Assembly: GCA_030432655.1 (NCBI GenBank)
Contig: JAUILA010000001.1
Coordinates: 186,001 to 250,000 of the forward strand
Reading direction: 5' to 3'
Origin: Bacteroidia bacterium
GTDB taxonomy: Bacteria > Bacteroidota > Bacteroidia > Cytophagales > Cyclobacteriaceae
Length of the DNA stretch: 64,000 nucleotides
Position 1 is the first letter of the stretch. Each line of letters opens with the position of its first letter. A program made the position numbers and the translations under genes. The notes under the pieces were generated by a model. It saw only the letters and a program-made list of their open reading frames with translations. It did no database searches and was not told where the DNA came from. Of the stretch, positions 36,101 to 43,966 are shown one piece after another.

Positions 36101-36958
36101 GGGTGTCGTGATTCTGTAGTGCAGAGTGTTCAGATTGACCCGATACCCCCGATTGTTGATTTTACCTACGCGCCGGATGAAGGTTGTGCACCACTCACCG
36201 TAGAGTTTACCAACCTGTCACAGTATGCTGATGAAAACAGCTATTTCTGGGATTTCGGGGACGGCCAGGGTACCTCCCGTGCCGTGCACCCCACCTATAC
36301 TTACACCCAGGCGGGGGTCTATTCCGTGTCGCTTTCGGCAACAAACATAGTCGGCGATACCATCAGGGAGATCAAGAATGATATTATTGAAGTGTATCCT
36401 AATCCGATAGCTGCCTTTATTGTAAAATCTCCCGTGGTATACATACCGGATGATCCGGTTTATTTCCGGAATGACAGCCGGAACGCTTCGTCGTTCTTCT
36501 GGGATTTTGGGGACGGCACGACGTCTACCGAGGCTCAGCCGGTCCATATGTATGAGGAAGAAGGCATTTACACCATCTCACTGGTGGCTACCAACACCTA
36601 TGGCTGTAGTGATACAGTACGTGAGGATGGTATAATCCAGGCCAAATTGGGAGGAAGGCTGCTGGTGCCGAATGCATTTTCCCCTAACCTTTATGGTCCG
36701 ACCGGCGGAGGACTGGGCGAAGATCCGAACAGTAATGATATTTTCCGGCCGAAGGTTCAGGGTGTGGTGGATTATGAGTTGCTCATTTTCAACCGGTGGG
36801 GCGAACTCATCTTTGAGAGCCGGGATAAGAATATTGGCTGGGACGGCTATTACAAAGGAGAGCTGAGTCCGCAGGATGTTTATGTTTATCAGATCAAGGC
36901 CACCTTTATCAATGGGGAACGGGTCTTGCGAACGGGTGATGTTAACTTAATAAGGTAG
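33167..36958 (+). CDS. PKD-domain surface protein with type B T9SS sorting domain
   Basis: 1263 residues. A signal peptide (LLRYVIVCFLVGCTFKLHAQ) is followed by immunoglobulin-like PKD domains; clear copies carry YEWDFGDGTTTDVANP, YFWDFGDGQGTSRAVHP and FFWDFGDGTTSTEAQP in the C-terminal third, with more diverged ones before (YDWRI, LREWDFNYDG). The end is a gliding-motility-associated C-terminal domain: LLVPNAFSPN, ELLIFNRWGELIFES, NIGWDGYYKGE, VYVYQIKATF. This domain directs export by the type IX secretion system. The PorP/SprF gene 8 bases downstream is its probable dedicated partner. Likely an adhesin or surface fibre. Confidence 0.93.
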   Translation: MGKLLRYVIVCFLVGCTFKLHAQCDQLANNYFVNFEAPDLCAPTNVQYFTVRYSFLVSVDPSRIQIMYRWNDPANTISIVDASGLIVTNSNRSFEATSSFTYPESDECGFYPEAFIVVDGVVCSSSRQVQFASAWAPDNQFGANLSITPSSWDVCYEDAVVNAQFTDNSFFNCNINIEPDNPNQQERHVQFVYGNVATHDPANTILNLSLEDGGTQSLTDGAGNIASPVTRGIVTAAYFGPIETIPFPADGPISVSLPMNAPADAANLVGNEFEVTLFNWNICNPYNGNPMNPNYEDAISTTAVIRIVDEPVTNFETHKDSFTGEVPPGREFCIGQDIYFENLTTGAFEHHWQMFDGPDDSYPVANDTYEPMPIYAFDTPGQKLIRLTSANTTAQSSCERVFELVVNITPSRLAQLDITDLSDNPIPGIFCQSPGNGDSFDVRFHDVSTGPINAQTQWRWRFYDENGNNYRNEPSSGYSNSELGPFEETFTTPGIYRVRLFTRNSVTGCTSYDEIEIKVYPAPDLDFTTSAGCEGQPVQITDNSTLPVSLEGEQISLREWDFNYDGTNFNPDPAYKDSTDYQRPFPGAGDYDVALRVTTDTGCDFITVNTVSISPGPVADISTSDTMGCSPYSARLTNNSAGSQPTAIQEYIWETNDGSGWTVHDTQDPADTSFSAQYDIVLTNTGTSNIDYGVRLRAVATNGCEAVSPPVTITVLPQPMADFVATNYSPFNDNCSPVDVDFQVSAETQALSPMSYDWRIIYETDTIYEENTGTTPTFSYSFINNTQMVRDYTVSMAANYGAGCPAENSMIIRVNPVPVSTFQVDTVLLDCDRMRMRFTADQQGLGEYEWTIRENGIVTFTSTVVGGEFEHEFNRSATLRNVEVSMHATNFANCPSNVSSETFDVPATDPVNASFTATPPVQMLPNSTVTLTNNSTGNNLSYEWDFGDGTTTDVANPAPKTYDDFGTYIISLVVENNYGCRDSVVQSVQIDPIPPIVDFTYAPDEGCAPLTVEFTNLSQYADENSYFWDFGDGQGTSRAVHPTYTYTQAGVYSVSLSATNIVGDTIREIKNDIIEVYPNPIAAFIVKSPVVYIPDDPVYFRNDSRNASSFFWDFGDGTTSTEAQPVHMYEEEGIYTISLVATNTYGCSDTVREDGIIQAKLGGRLLVPNAFSPNLYGPTGGGLGEDPNSNDIFRPKVQGVVDYELLIFNRWGELIFESRDKNIGWDGYYKGELSPQDVYVYQIKATFINGERVLRTGDVNLIR

Positions 36959-36966
36959 GAGTGGAG

Positions 36967-38001
36967 ATGAGACGATTATATTTTTTCATACTGAGTCTAT
37001 TTTTAGCTTTTGTGTCGGTGACCAATTCCGGGGCACAGGATGCGCAGTTCTCTCAATACTACGCGGCACCCCTATACCTTAATCCTGCATTTGCCGGAAC
37101 CGGTATGGGCCACCGTTTTATTGCGAATTACAGGAACCAGTGGCCGAGTATTGCCAATGGGTATGTGACCTATGCATTCTCCTACGATTATCACCTGCAG
37201 GACCTGAAAAGCGGGATTGGTCTCCTGATGATGGCGGATGAGGCGGGTTCGGCCGGCCTGAAATCCACCTCTGTCGGATTTGTTTATTCCTATAAAGTAC
37301 AGCTGGCGAGCAACTGGGTACTCACACCCGGATTGTATTTCGGGTACGGATACCGGGATATTGATCTGAACAAGCTGGTATTTGGTGATCAGCTTGCCTT
37401 TACCAATGACGGACAGGTGCCTACCAGTGATGCCAGCTTTGGCAGTCTGGGAAGTTCGGCTTATTTTGATTTCGGCACAGGTATACTCCTTTATAATAAG
37501 AAATTCTGGGCAGGATTCTCCGTATACCATCTGAATGAGCCAAACCGGTCTTTGCTGGAGGATGACAGCAAAATACCTGTAAAATCCTCTTTTCACGCCG
37601 GCGCCAAATTACCGCTGAATGCCGGGATGCTGAAACGGGACCGCCTTTCCTACATCGCTCCTTCGTTTATTTATAAGAGCCAGGGACGATTTGATCAGCT
37701 CGACGTTGGTCTGCATTTTCTGTACGAACCGGTTATGGTCGGTGTTTGGTACAGAGGTATCCCGGTCAAGCAGAATGTGAAAGACAATATGAGCCAGGAC
37801 GCTGTGGCGCTGATTTTGGGACTGCAATTCAGCCACCTGGAATTCGGATACAGTTATGATTTTACCATTTCCGAACTGGGGGCGTCCTCAGGTGGAGCAC
37901 ATGAATTATCCCTGAAATATGATCTTCAGATCATTTCTGCTTCAAAACAGAAGAAATACGATAAAATAATTCCTTGTCCGACTTTCATTCGCAGTCGCTG
38001 A
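36967..38001 (+). CDS. PorP/SprF family type IX secretion membrane protein
   Basis: 344 residues from the ATG at 36967; a GTG at 36961 would add two residues. Signal peptide, then AQFSQYYAAPLYLNPAFAGT, the hallmark of PorP/SprF, with YRNQWPSI, and a beta-barrel pattern to the end including ILGLQFSHLEFGYSYDFT. These outer membrane proteins help type B T9SS cargo reach or stay on the surface and are typically encoded directly after their cargo, as here. Confidence 0.93.
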   Translation: MRRLYFFILSLFLAFVSVTNSGAQDAQFSQYYAAPLYLNPAFAGTGMGHRFIANYRNQWPSIANGYVTYAFSYDYHLQDLKSGIGLLMMADEAGSAGLKSTSVGFVYSYKVQLASNWVLTPGLYFGYGYRDIDLNKLVFGDQLAFTNDGQVPTSDASFGSLGSSAYFDFGTGILLYNKKFWAGFSVYHLNEPNRSLLEDDSKIPVKSSFHAGAKLPLNAGMLKRDRLSYIAPSFIYKSQGRFDQLDVGLHFLYEPVMVGVWYRGIPVKQNVKDNMSQDAVALILGLQFSHLEFGYSYDFTISELGASSGGAHELSLKYDLQIISASKQKKYDKIIPCPTFIRSR

Positions 38002-38045
38002 TCATTGAATCTCAGATTCGGGTTACGATTTGCCGTGGTATTGCC

Positions 38046-38053
38046 TACCTTTG
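38046..38053 (+). promoter_or_regulatory. -7 promoter element before cca
   Basis: TACCTTTG matches TAnnTTTG and lies 17 bases before the cca ATG, predicting a very short 5' leader. A TTTG lies 13 bases upstream, closer than the usual spacing. Confidence 0.45.
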
Positions 38054-38070
38054 CGCAATACTGACAGGCG

Positions 38071-39498
38071 ATGAATTTCAAAGACCATCTTGATACAAAT
38101 CCTGTATTCAGCAGGATCGGTGAGGTAGCTGATGAACTGGCACTTGAAACCTACATTGTAGGCGGATACGTCCGCGATATTCTCCTGAAAAGACCCTCGA
38201 AAGACATAGATTTTGTATGTGTGGGTGATGGCATTAAACTGGCAAAATCAGTGGCTGTGAAGCTGGGAAAGGCTGGTAAAGTGACCATTTTCAAGAATTT
38301 CGGGACGGCATCCCTTCGCTATAAAGATTTTGAACTTGAATTTGTCGGAGCCAGAAAGGAATCATACCAACACAACAGCCGGAACCCCGAAGTAACCCCG
38401 GGAACCCTTAAGGATGACCAGCTTCGCAGGGATTTCACGATCAATGCCCTTGCCATTTCCCTGAATAAGCAAACATTTGGTGACCTGATTGAACCGTTTG
38501 ACGGGATACGGGATCTTAAAAGAAAAATGGTCAGAACACCGGCCGATCCGGGTATAACCTTTTCCGATGATCCGTTACGCATGATGCGGGCGATCCGTTT
38601 CGCCTCCCAGCTGTCTTTTGACATTGCCCCGGATACCTTCCAGGGAATCATTGACAATAAGGAACGCATCCGTATTGTTTCCCAGGAACGAATTACGGAC
38701 GAATTGAACAAGATCATCATGTCTGACCCTCCTTCCTACGGGTTTAAGTTACTGTATCATGCAGGATTGTTGAATATTATTTTTCCTGAGCTGGAGAATT
38801 TACAGGGAGTGGATACGATCAACGGGCAGACCCATAAGGATAATTTTTACCACACTCTTCAGGTGCTGGATAATACGGCGGAGCGATCAAATGACCTGTG
38901 GTTACGGTGGGCGGCTATTCTCCATGATATTGCCAAGCCGGCTACCAAGCGATTTGATGAGAAAGCCGGGTGGACGTTCCATGGTCACGAGGACAAAGGC
39001 GCCCGGATGGTACCTGGTTTGTTCCGCCGGATGAAGCTGCCAATGGATGAGCGAATGCACTATGTGAAAAAGCTTGTAAGACTGCATCTCAGGCCAATTG
39101 CGCTGGTAAAGGATCATGTGACCGATACCGCTATACGACGTCTGTTATATGAGGCAGGGGATGATGTTGAGGATCTGATGACCCTGTGCAAGGCTGATGT
39201 GACCTCCAAAAATGACAACCGGGTTCGCAGGTACCTGAATAATTTCGAGAAAGTGGAGCGTAAGATGTTGAAGGTGGAACAAAAGGACCACATCCGGAAT
39301 TTTCAGCCACCCATATCCGGAGAGGATATTATGGAGGCATTTGGTATTCCACCCGGACGGATGGTGGGCGAAATTAAGGAAACCATTAAAGAGGCCATAC
39401 TGGAGGGGGAAATAGAGAACGACCGCGACCAGGCCTGGGCATTTATGCTGAAACAGGGGATTAAGAAAGGATTGAGGAAAGTGGAAGAAAATAATTAG
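38071..39498 (+). CDS. cca: CCA tRNA nucleotidyltransferase with HD domain
   Basis: 475 residues. The nucleotidyltransferase head has YIVGGYVRDILLKRPSKDIDFV with the metal-binding DxD, followed by RRDFTINALAISL and FSDDPLRMMRAIRFASQL. An HD domain follows, with HTLQVLDNT and RWAAILHDIAKP, then a helical C-terminus. The enzyme adds or repairs the CCA end of tRNAs; the HD domain can add phosphohydrolase activity. Some members are poly(A) polymerases, but the GGYVRD and RRDFTINA pattern favours CCA addition. Confidence 0.9.
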   Translation: MNFKDHLDTNPVFSRIGEVADELALETYIVGGYVRDILLKRPSKDIDFVCVGDGIKLAKSVAVKLGKAGKVTIFKNFGTASLRYKDFELEFVGARKESYQHNSRNPEVTPGTLKDDQLRRDFTINALAISLNKQTFGDLIEPFDGIRDLKRKMVRTPADPGITFSDDPLRMMRAIRFASQLSFDIAPDTFQGIIDNKERIRIVSQERITDELNKIIMSDPPSYGFKLLYHAGLLNIIFPELENLQGVDTINGQTHKDNFYHTLQVLDNTAERSNDLWLRWAAILHDIAKPATKRFDEKAGWTFHGHEDKGARMVPGLFRRMKLPMDERMHYVKKLVRLHLRPIALVKDHVTDTAIRRLLYEAGDDVEDLMTLCKADVTSKNDNRVRRYLNNFEKVERKMLKVEQKDHIRNFQPPISGEDIMEAFGIPPGRMVGEIKETIKEAILEGEIENDRDQAWAFMLKQGIKKGLRKVEENN

Positions 39499-39514
39499 TT
39501 TTGCCGGCAGAAGT

Positions 39515-40252
39515 ATGAAAATTATGAGAAAGAGTTTATTGATTTTGGTGTTCCTGTTAGTGGCAGGAGGGAGTTTTGCGCAGGATGAGCCTGCAGAGGA
39601 GAATGCTGGTGGCGAATCACAACGGCCACTGACGGCAGGACAGGTTTTGTCGTTGCACGCGGCTAGGACATATCAGCTGGCACTGCGCTACAATGATGTG
39701 ATCGGTGCCCGGATGGCCCTGTATGATATACTCGCGGAGAACCAGGCAAGCGACTCTTTGCTTTATACCTTGTCTGTGATGTTTATGGAAAGTGGTCAGT
39801 ATGCTTCTGCCGCACTGGCAGCTACTGATTTGGGAAAAATAAATCCCGATCACCTGGGAGGGATAGAACTGCGCGCCGTGGCGTTTGAAAACCTGGGAGT
39901 TGCTGAAAAAGCGGTTGACAACTACGAAGATCTCTATTTCAAAACAGGAGACTTTCAGAGTCTGTACAAAGTCGCGTTCCTGCAATATCAGCTGAAACGA
40001 TATAACGAAAGCAATACCAACATCGATGTCCTGCTTGCCAAACAGGAGGCCAAGGAGGTGATGGCGATTTTTGATTCAACAGACGGGACAGAAAAGGAAT
40101 ATCCGCTGGAGGTAGCCCTCTACAATCTCCAGGGAATGAATGCGATCGGTTTGGGAGATACAGCCAAGGCCCGGGAGAAATTTGAAAAAGCCCTGGAAAT
40201 AGCTCCTGATTTCAAGCTGGCCATTGACGGGCTGGCTTCCCTGAAAAATTAA
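39515..40252 (+). CDS. Exported tetratricopeptide-repeat protein
   Basis: 245 residues. A signal peptide (KSLLILVFLLVAGGSFAQ) and an acidic linker are followed by helical TPR-like repeats: SASLAATDLGKINPDHLGG-type units, VEKAVDNYEDLYFKTGDFQS-like segments, and a canonical end (GMNAIGLGDTAKAREKFEKA, LEIAPDFKLAIDGLASL). Probably periplasmic; partner unknown. It starts 17 bases after cca. A possible TAGTTTTG -7 element at 39496-39503 overlaps the cca stop. Confidence 0.82.
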   Translation: MKIMRKSLLILVFLLVAGGSFAQDEPAEENAGGESQRPLTAGQVLSLHAARTYQLALRYNDVIGARMALYDILAENQASDSLLYTLSVMFMESGQYASAALAATDLGKINPDHLGGIELRAVAFENLGVAEKAVDNYEDLYFKTGDFQSLYKVAFLQYQLKRYNESNTNIDVLLAKQEAKEVMAIFDSTDGTEKEYPLEVALYNLQGMNAIGLGDTAKAREKFEKALEIAPDFKLAIDGLASLKN

Positions 40253-40310
40253 TCCGTCCGGATGCAACTTCCGGCGGATCCTGTTGTCTTTAAGATAAGT
40301 TAATCAGGAT

Positions 40311-40865
40311 TTGGATCCGGAAACCTATAATATTCACGCAGAGATCGTTGAGCGCTGCCTAAGGGGAGAGCGGAAAGCGTATGAAGAAATTTACGCGCTT
40401 TACTCCAAGGCTATGTTTAACGTGGCATTGCGGCTGGTGAAGGATCGGGATGAGGCGGAGGATATACTGCAGGAGTCTTTCATCAGCGCCTTTACCCACC
40501 TGGCTTCCTGGCACGGCACCGCCTCATTCGGGGCCTGGCTTAAAAGGATCGTCATCAACAAATCCCTTAACTTATTGAACAAACGTAAACCGGACCCGCT
40601 TCCCGAATCGCTGGATGTGCAGGATGAGGATGCGACAGGATTCGCTGAAGATTCGGACGACTTGTCTGTAGGCAGGATCAAGCGGGCAATGATGGATTTA
40701 CCAGATGGTTACAGAACCGTTTTATCATTATATCTGATGGAAGGGTACGATCACCAGGAGATTGCTGAAATAATGGATATTTCAGTGGGTACGTCCAAAT
40801 CACAATACAACCGCGCTAAAAAGCGGTTAAAGGAGTCCTTAACTACGCTGAGCTATGAAAGATAG
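40311..40865 (+). CDS. ECF-type RNA polymerase sigma factor
   Basis: 184 residues from a TTG start (MDPETYNIHAEIVERCLRG). Region 2 includes YSKAMFNVALRLVKDRDEAE and DILQESFISAFTHLASWHG; region 4 includes LPDGYRTVLSLYLMEGYDHQ and EIAEIMDISVGTSKSQYNRA. This is an extracytoplasmic-function sigma factor. The last 11 bases overlap the next gene, a membrane protein that may be its anti-sigma factor. Target promoters cannot be read from this window. Confidence 0.92.
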   Translation: MDPETYNIHAEIVERCLRGERKAYEEIYALYSKAMFNVALRLVKDRDEAEDILQESFISAFTHLASWHGTASFGAWLKRIVINKSLNLLNKRKPDPLPESLDVQDEDATGFAEDSDDLSVGRIKRAMMDLPDGYRTVLSLYLMEGYDHQEIAEIMDISVGTSKSQYNRAKKRLKESLTTLSYER

Positions 40866-41367
40866 ACTTGAAGAATTTGTAAAGGCCAACCGCGGGTCCT
40901 TTGATGAGGAAACGCCGGGAACCCATGTATGGAAGGGCATTAATCAGAATTTGCCCGGGAAAAGAAATAATTACTCCTGGTTGTGGCAGGCAGCAGCCGT
41001 ATTCTTTTTTGCCACATCGGTGTATTTGTTTGTGAACAGGTTACAGCCTGTGGAAAAGCAAGTGGCTTCGGGGGATAATTTCTCCCAGGTGGAGGATTTC
41101 TATTTTCGTGAAATAAATCAAAAAAGAGCGCTGATCCACGACCTGTCTGAGTCAGGGGTATCGGCCGAAGCGGAGTTGCAAAAGCTGGATGCGATGTACC
41201 TGGTGCTTAAGGAGCAATTCAGGGAAAATCCGAGTAAGGAAGTGACCGAGGCTCTGACACTTAACCTGATAGTGCGACTTGATTTACTTAATCAGGTGGT
41301 GGCTGATCTGGAGCAGGAAGAAGAAGTGGATGAAGAAAATGCGTCAGGGACGCAGATTGAGATTTAA
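40855..41367 (+). CDS. Single-pass membrane protein, putative anti-sigma factor
   Basis: 170 residues. An N-terminal cytoplasmic part (MKDRLEEFVKANRGSFDEET, HVWKGI) is followed by one membrane helix (WLWQAAAVFFFATSVYLFVN) and a charged, coiled-coil-like extracytoplasmic region. The N-terminal layout resembles membrane anti-sigma factors, and the gene overlaps the sigma gene by 11 bases. No named anti-sigma domain is recognised, so the function is inferred from context. Confidence 0.75.
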   Translation: MKDRLEEFVKANRGSFDEETPGTHVWKGINQNLPGKRNNYSWLWQAAAVFFFATSVYLFVNRLQPVEKQVASGDNFSQVEDFYFREINQKRALIHDLSESGVSAEAELQKLDAMYLVLKEQFRENPSKEVTEALTLNLIVRLDLLNQVVADLEQEEEVDEENASGTQIEI

Positions 41368-42077
41368 TAAATACTGGTACTAAGGTCGAAATCTTCTTTC
41401 GCAGAATCCAGTAATTCCCGATTCTCACATTTCAGGATCCTCGCAGGATTATTTTTAACCAGCTCATGATCGTGAGTAGCCATGAGAACGGTGGTGCCAC
41501 TGCGGTTAATTTCCTGGAAGAGTTTGAATATCCCTCTGGATACTTCCGGATCAAGGTTACCTGTTGGTTCGTCGGCGACCAGCAAGGCCGGTTCATTAAG
41601 CAAAGCCCTGGCGATAACCACGCGCTGCTGCTCTCCTCCGGATAGCTGGTACGGCATTTTCAATGCTGCGCTACCGAGCCCGACCCTGATTAACACTTCG
41701 GTCAGCCGGGTTTTCATTTTTGATTTTTCTTTCCAGCCGGTGGCTTTCATCACGAACATGAGGTTATCCGTTACATTCCTGTCCGGGAAAAGCTGAAAAT
41801 CCTGAAAGACAATGCCGATTTTCCTGCGCAGGATGGGGACCTCTTTCCGCTTAATGGAATGAATAGCATGCCCGGCGACATACATTTGTCCCATTTGCAG
41901 GGGTAAGTCTGCGTAAATGGTTTTTAAAAGAGAGGATTTGCCCCCGCCGGTACGTCCGATCAGAAAGACAAATTCTCCCTTTTCAATAGAGAAACTGATA
42001 TTATCCAGGATCGTTTGTCCGCTCTGAAAGATAGAAACCTCACTGGCGGAAACAACCTTATCAGGATCTGCACTCAT
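41364..42077 (-). CDS. ftsE: FtsE-like ABC transporter ATP-binding protein
   Basis: 237 residues from the ATG at 42077; an upstream ATG at 42125 lies inside the neighbouring gene. Walker A is GRTGGGKSSLLK, the Q-loop FQDFQLFPDRNVTDNL, the signature LSGGEQQRVVIARALL, Walker B LLVADEPTGNLDPE and the H-loop ATHDHEL. The DRNV and short length match FtsE, which works with FtsX in division and wall hydrolase control. No ftsX is adjacent; in Bacteroidota it is often elsewhere. It begins one base after the fsa stop. Confidence 0.82.
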   Translation of the reverse strand: MSADPDKVVSASEVSIFQSGQTILDNISFSIEKGEFVFLIGRTGGGKSSLLKTIYADLPLQMGQMYVAGHAIHSIKRKEVPILRRKIGIVFQDFQLFPDRNVTDNLMFVMKATGWKEKSKMKTRLTEVLIRVGLGSAALKMPYQLSGGEQQRVVIARALLNEPALLVADEPTGNLDPEVSRGIFKLFQEINRSGTTVLMATHDHELVKNNPARILKCENRELLDSAKEDFDLSTSIY

Positions 42078-42078
42078 A

Positions 42079-42735
42079 TCAGCTGTTTGCTTTTTTATGG
42101 TCTGCCAGGAATTTCTCCAGACCAATATCAGTCAGCGGGTGCTTCAGCAATCCGGTGATTACATTCAGCGGACAGGTGGCGACATCTGCCCCGATCTCAG
42201 CACACTGAATAAGGTGCATTGTATGCCTTACGCTAGCTGCCAGCACTTCGGTTTCATACCCGTAATTCTGATAAATACCCACGATCTGCTCAATAAGGGC
42301 CAGTCCGTCGGTAGCAATGTCGTCCAGGCGTCCGATAAAGGGAGAAACGTAGCTCGCCCCGGCTTTGGCCGCCAGAATAGCCTGTCCGGCACTGAAAATA
42401 AGTGTGCAATTGATGCGGATGCCTTCACTGCTCAGTGCCTTGATGGCCTTTACACCGTCACGGATCATCGGAATTTTCACCACGATCTTATCATCAATTT
42501 TGGCAAGTTCGCGGCCTTCGCTCACGATATTATCAAAATCAGTGGCAATCACCTCGGCGCTCACGTTGTTATCCACAATGTCACAAATCGCCTTGTAGTG
42601 ATTTCGTACGTTATCTTCTCCTGTTATACCTTCTTTTGCCATCAGGGAAGGGTTGGTCGTTACCCCGTCAAGTACCCCAAGGTCAAAGGCTTCCTGTATT
42701 TCGTCCAGGTTGGCTGTGTCTATAAAGAACTTCAT
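42079..42735 (-). CDS. fsa: Small transaldolase / fructose-6-phosphate aldolase (TalC/FSA type)
   Basis: 218 residues. [34 protein letters not shown], the Schiff-base lysine in [26 protein letters not shown] and [14 protein letters not shown] are typical of the short (about 22 kDa) transaldolase family. Members are either true transaldolases of the pentose phosphate pathway or fructose-6-phosphate aldolases; the sequence alone does not tell which. ftsE follows one base after its stop. Confidence 0.92.
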   Translation of the reverse strand: MKFFIDTANLDEIQEAFDLGVLDGVTTNPSLMAKEGITGEDNVRNHYKAICDIVDNNVSAEVIATDFDNIVSEGRELAKIDDKIVVKIPMIRDGVKAIKALSSEGIRINCTLIFSAGQAILAAKAGASYVSPFIGRLDDIATDGLALIEQIVGIYQNYGYETEVLAASVRHTMHLIQCAEIGADVATCPLNVITGLLKHPLTDIGLEKFLADHKKANS

Positions 42736-42800
42736 ATTGTCGTTGAGTTGAATTTGTGTCTAAAGATAAGGATTCCTTTGCGAACAGCCAGCAAATAAAA

Positions 42801-42896
42801 AAGGCAAATCAAGTATCGCACCGCTACAACCGCCTACCCTTGCTACCTTCCGGTCCTGGGGGAGTTCAGCAGGAGCTGGTCGTACTGATTTGCCCA
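42801..42896 (-). ncRNA. ffs: Signal recognition particle RNA, small bacterial (4.5S) type
   Basis: On the minus strand the conserved SRP domain IV apex reads AGGACCGGAAGGTAGCA, close to the canonical GGTCCGGAAGGAAGCAGC loop with its GGAA tetraloop. The ends pair: GGCAAATC at the 5' side (42894-42887) with GATTTGCC at the 3' side (42810-42803). The stem is followed by a T-run toward 42797, which would act as the terminator. A promoter element sits immediately upstream. The RNA binds Ffh for co-translational targeting. Confidence 0.93.
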
Positions 42897-42898
42897 TG

Positions 42899-42930
42899 CA
42901 AAGGTACGAACAATTGAGGAACTCAAAAAA
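42899..42930 (-). promoter_or_regulatory. Promoter of the SRP RNA gene
   Basis: The minus strand has TTTTTTG at 42930-42924 and TACCTTTG at 42906-42899, 17 bases apart, matching the Bacteroidota -33 and -7 boxes. The -7 element ends 3 bases before the paired 5' end of the SRP RNA, which fits the expected RNA start. Confidence 0.65.
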
Positions 42931-42949
42931 CCTTGTGTCGATATAATTA

Positions 42950-43189
42950 TTATTTACCGGGGCCGGTCAGACCTTTCAAATAGAGGTTGAATTCCAGGGG
43001 TCCGGTTTCTGCGAATCCGTCATGGCGCAGATCTTCCTCAATATCCTGATCAAAGACCATCTTGCGACGTGTCATTCCTTCCGGACCCACCATGATTTCC
43101 ATCCCGCGCAGGGATTCCGGATCAAGCTGCACAAGAATAAGGACATCATCCATGCGGCACTTGAAATATTTATGAATCACAGTGTGCAA
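42950..43189 (-). CDS. Small protein of unknown function
   Basis: 79 residues if the TTG at 43189 is used; an ATG at 43153 gives 67 residues. The sequence is mixed alpha/beta and soluble (DDVLILVQLDPESLRGMEIM, VGPEGMTRRKMVFDQDIEED). No family recognised. It lies 11 bases after the stop of the next upstream gene on the same strand, so the two are probably co-transcribed. The start is uncertain. Confidence 0.6.
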   Translation of the reverse strand: MHTVIHKYFKCRMDDVLILVQLDPESLRGMEIMVGPEGMTRRKMVFDQDIEEDLRHDGFAETGPLEFNLYLKGLTGPGK

Positions 43190-43200
43190 TGCGGTCCTGT

Positions 43201-43671
43201 TTACCGGGTTAATTCGGCTGGTGCACTTTCCAGGGAAGGAAGTTTAATATTCTCCGACAACTTGTCTTCCAGCAGGGAAGCCCATGCCTTCATATATCGA
43301 ACAACATCCGATTTTACATTATGATGCAGTCCCTTTTCATACCCGGGAATGGTTCGCAGGACTTCCTGGTCGGAAAGACGTTCCAGGTGCGCCAGGTCGC
43401 GTGTATCCAGTCCGCACTCAAGCATTGCTGAGATAAGATCATCCATGAGCAGCCCGCTGTCCGGACAATAATCATTAAGTTGTTCCGACCAGTCGCCATG
43501 TTTTTCCATCGCTCTTGTATGGATTTCCTTTCCTGAAAGGCGGGTAAGTTGCTGCGCCAGGTGACCGCAATTACAGCTGCCCATATGTCCCCATTGGTAG
43601 GAGTCATTAAGCTCCAGGTTACGGGCTGTCTGGCGGATGGCCTCGATCAGTGTAACAGTAGGTTTTGCCAT
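43201..43671 (-). CDS. Conserved-looking soluble protein with CNCGH motif, unknown function
   Basis: 156 residues from the ATG at 43671; 43701 would add ten residues. Notable parts are TLIEAIRQTARNLELNDSYQ, GHMGSCNCGHLAQQLTRLSG, and a C-terminal YMKAWASLLEDKLSENIKLP. The CNCGH segment could bind a metal. I do not recognise a family. The gene is followed by a small gene 11 bases downstream. Confidence 0.7.
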   Translation of the reverse strand: MAKPTVTLIEAIRQTARNLELNDSYQWGHMGSCNCGHLAQQLTRLSGKEIHTRAMEKHGDWSEQLNDYCPDSGLLMDDLISAMLECGLDTRDLAHLERLSDQEVLRTIPGYEKGLHHNVKSDVVRYMKAWASLLEDKLSENIKLPSLESAPAELTR

Positions 43672-43732
43672 AAATCTCTTTTTCAGATATAACTGCTGCA
43701 TGATAGGAAAAGTTTAGGAATAACCAGCTGGG

Positions 43733-43764
43733 TTTGCTAAAAAAGGCACATTTGCCTATCATTG
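43733..43764 (+). promoter_or_regulatory. Probable promoter of the bTHX gene
   Basis: TTTG at 43733-43736 and TATCATTG at 43757-43764 are separated by 20 bases; the second differs from TAnnTTTG at one position. The expected RNA start is about 30 bases before the bTHX ATG. Confidence 0.45.
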
Positions 43765-43798
43765 TCTGGTATCAATGAACCATTAAAGCCTTCAAGTT

Positions 43799-43957
43799 AT
43801 GGGAAAAGGAGACAGGAAAACAAGAAAAGGTAAAATCGTTAAAGGAACATACGGTGTCTCGAGACCGCGACCGTCAAACACCGCCAACAAGCCCGGGGAA
43901 AGCAAGAAAAAGACCTCCGGTAAAAAATCCGCGAAAGAAAAGAGCGCAAAAAAATAA
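43799..43957 (+). CDS. 30S ribosomal protein bTHX
   Basis: 52 residues. The start MGKGDRKTRKGKIVKGTYGV followed by SRPRPSN is the bTHX (Thx) signature, a small basic protein that binds the top of the 16S rRNA head in Thermus and Bacteroidota. Here the usual core of about 26 residues is extended by a Lys/Ser-rich tail (KKKTSGKKSAKEKSAKK). The gene lies immediately before the trp leader with no visible terminator between them, so some readthrough into the trp leader is possible. Confidence 0.9.
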   Translation: MGKGDRKTRKGKIVKGTYGVSRPRPSNTANKPGESKKKTSGKKSAKEKSAKK

Positions 43958-43966
43958 TTAAGGAAG

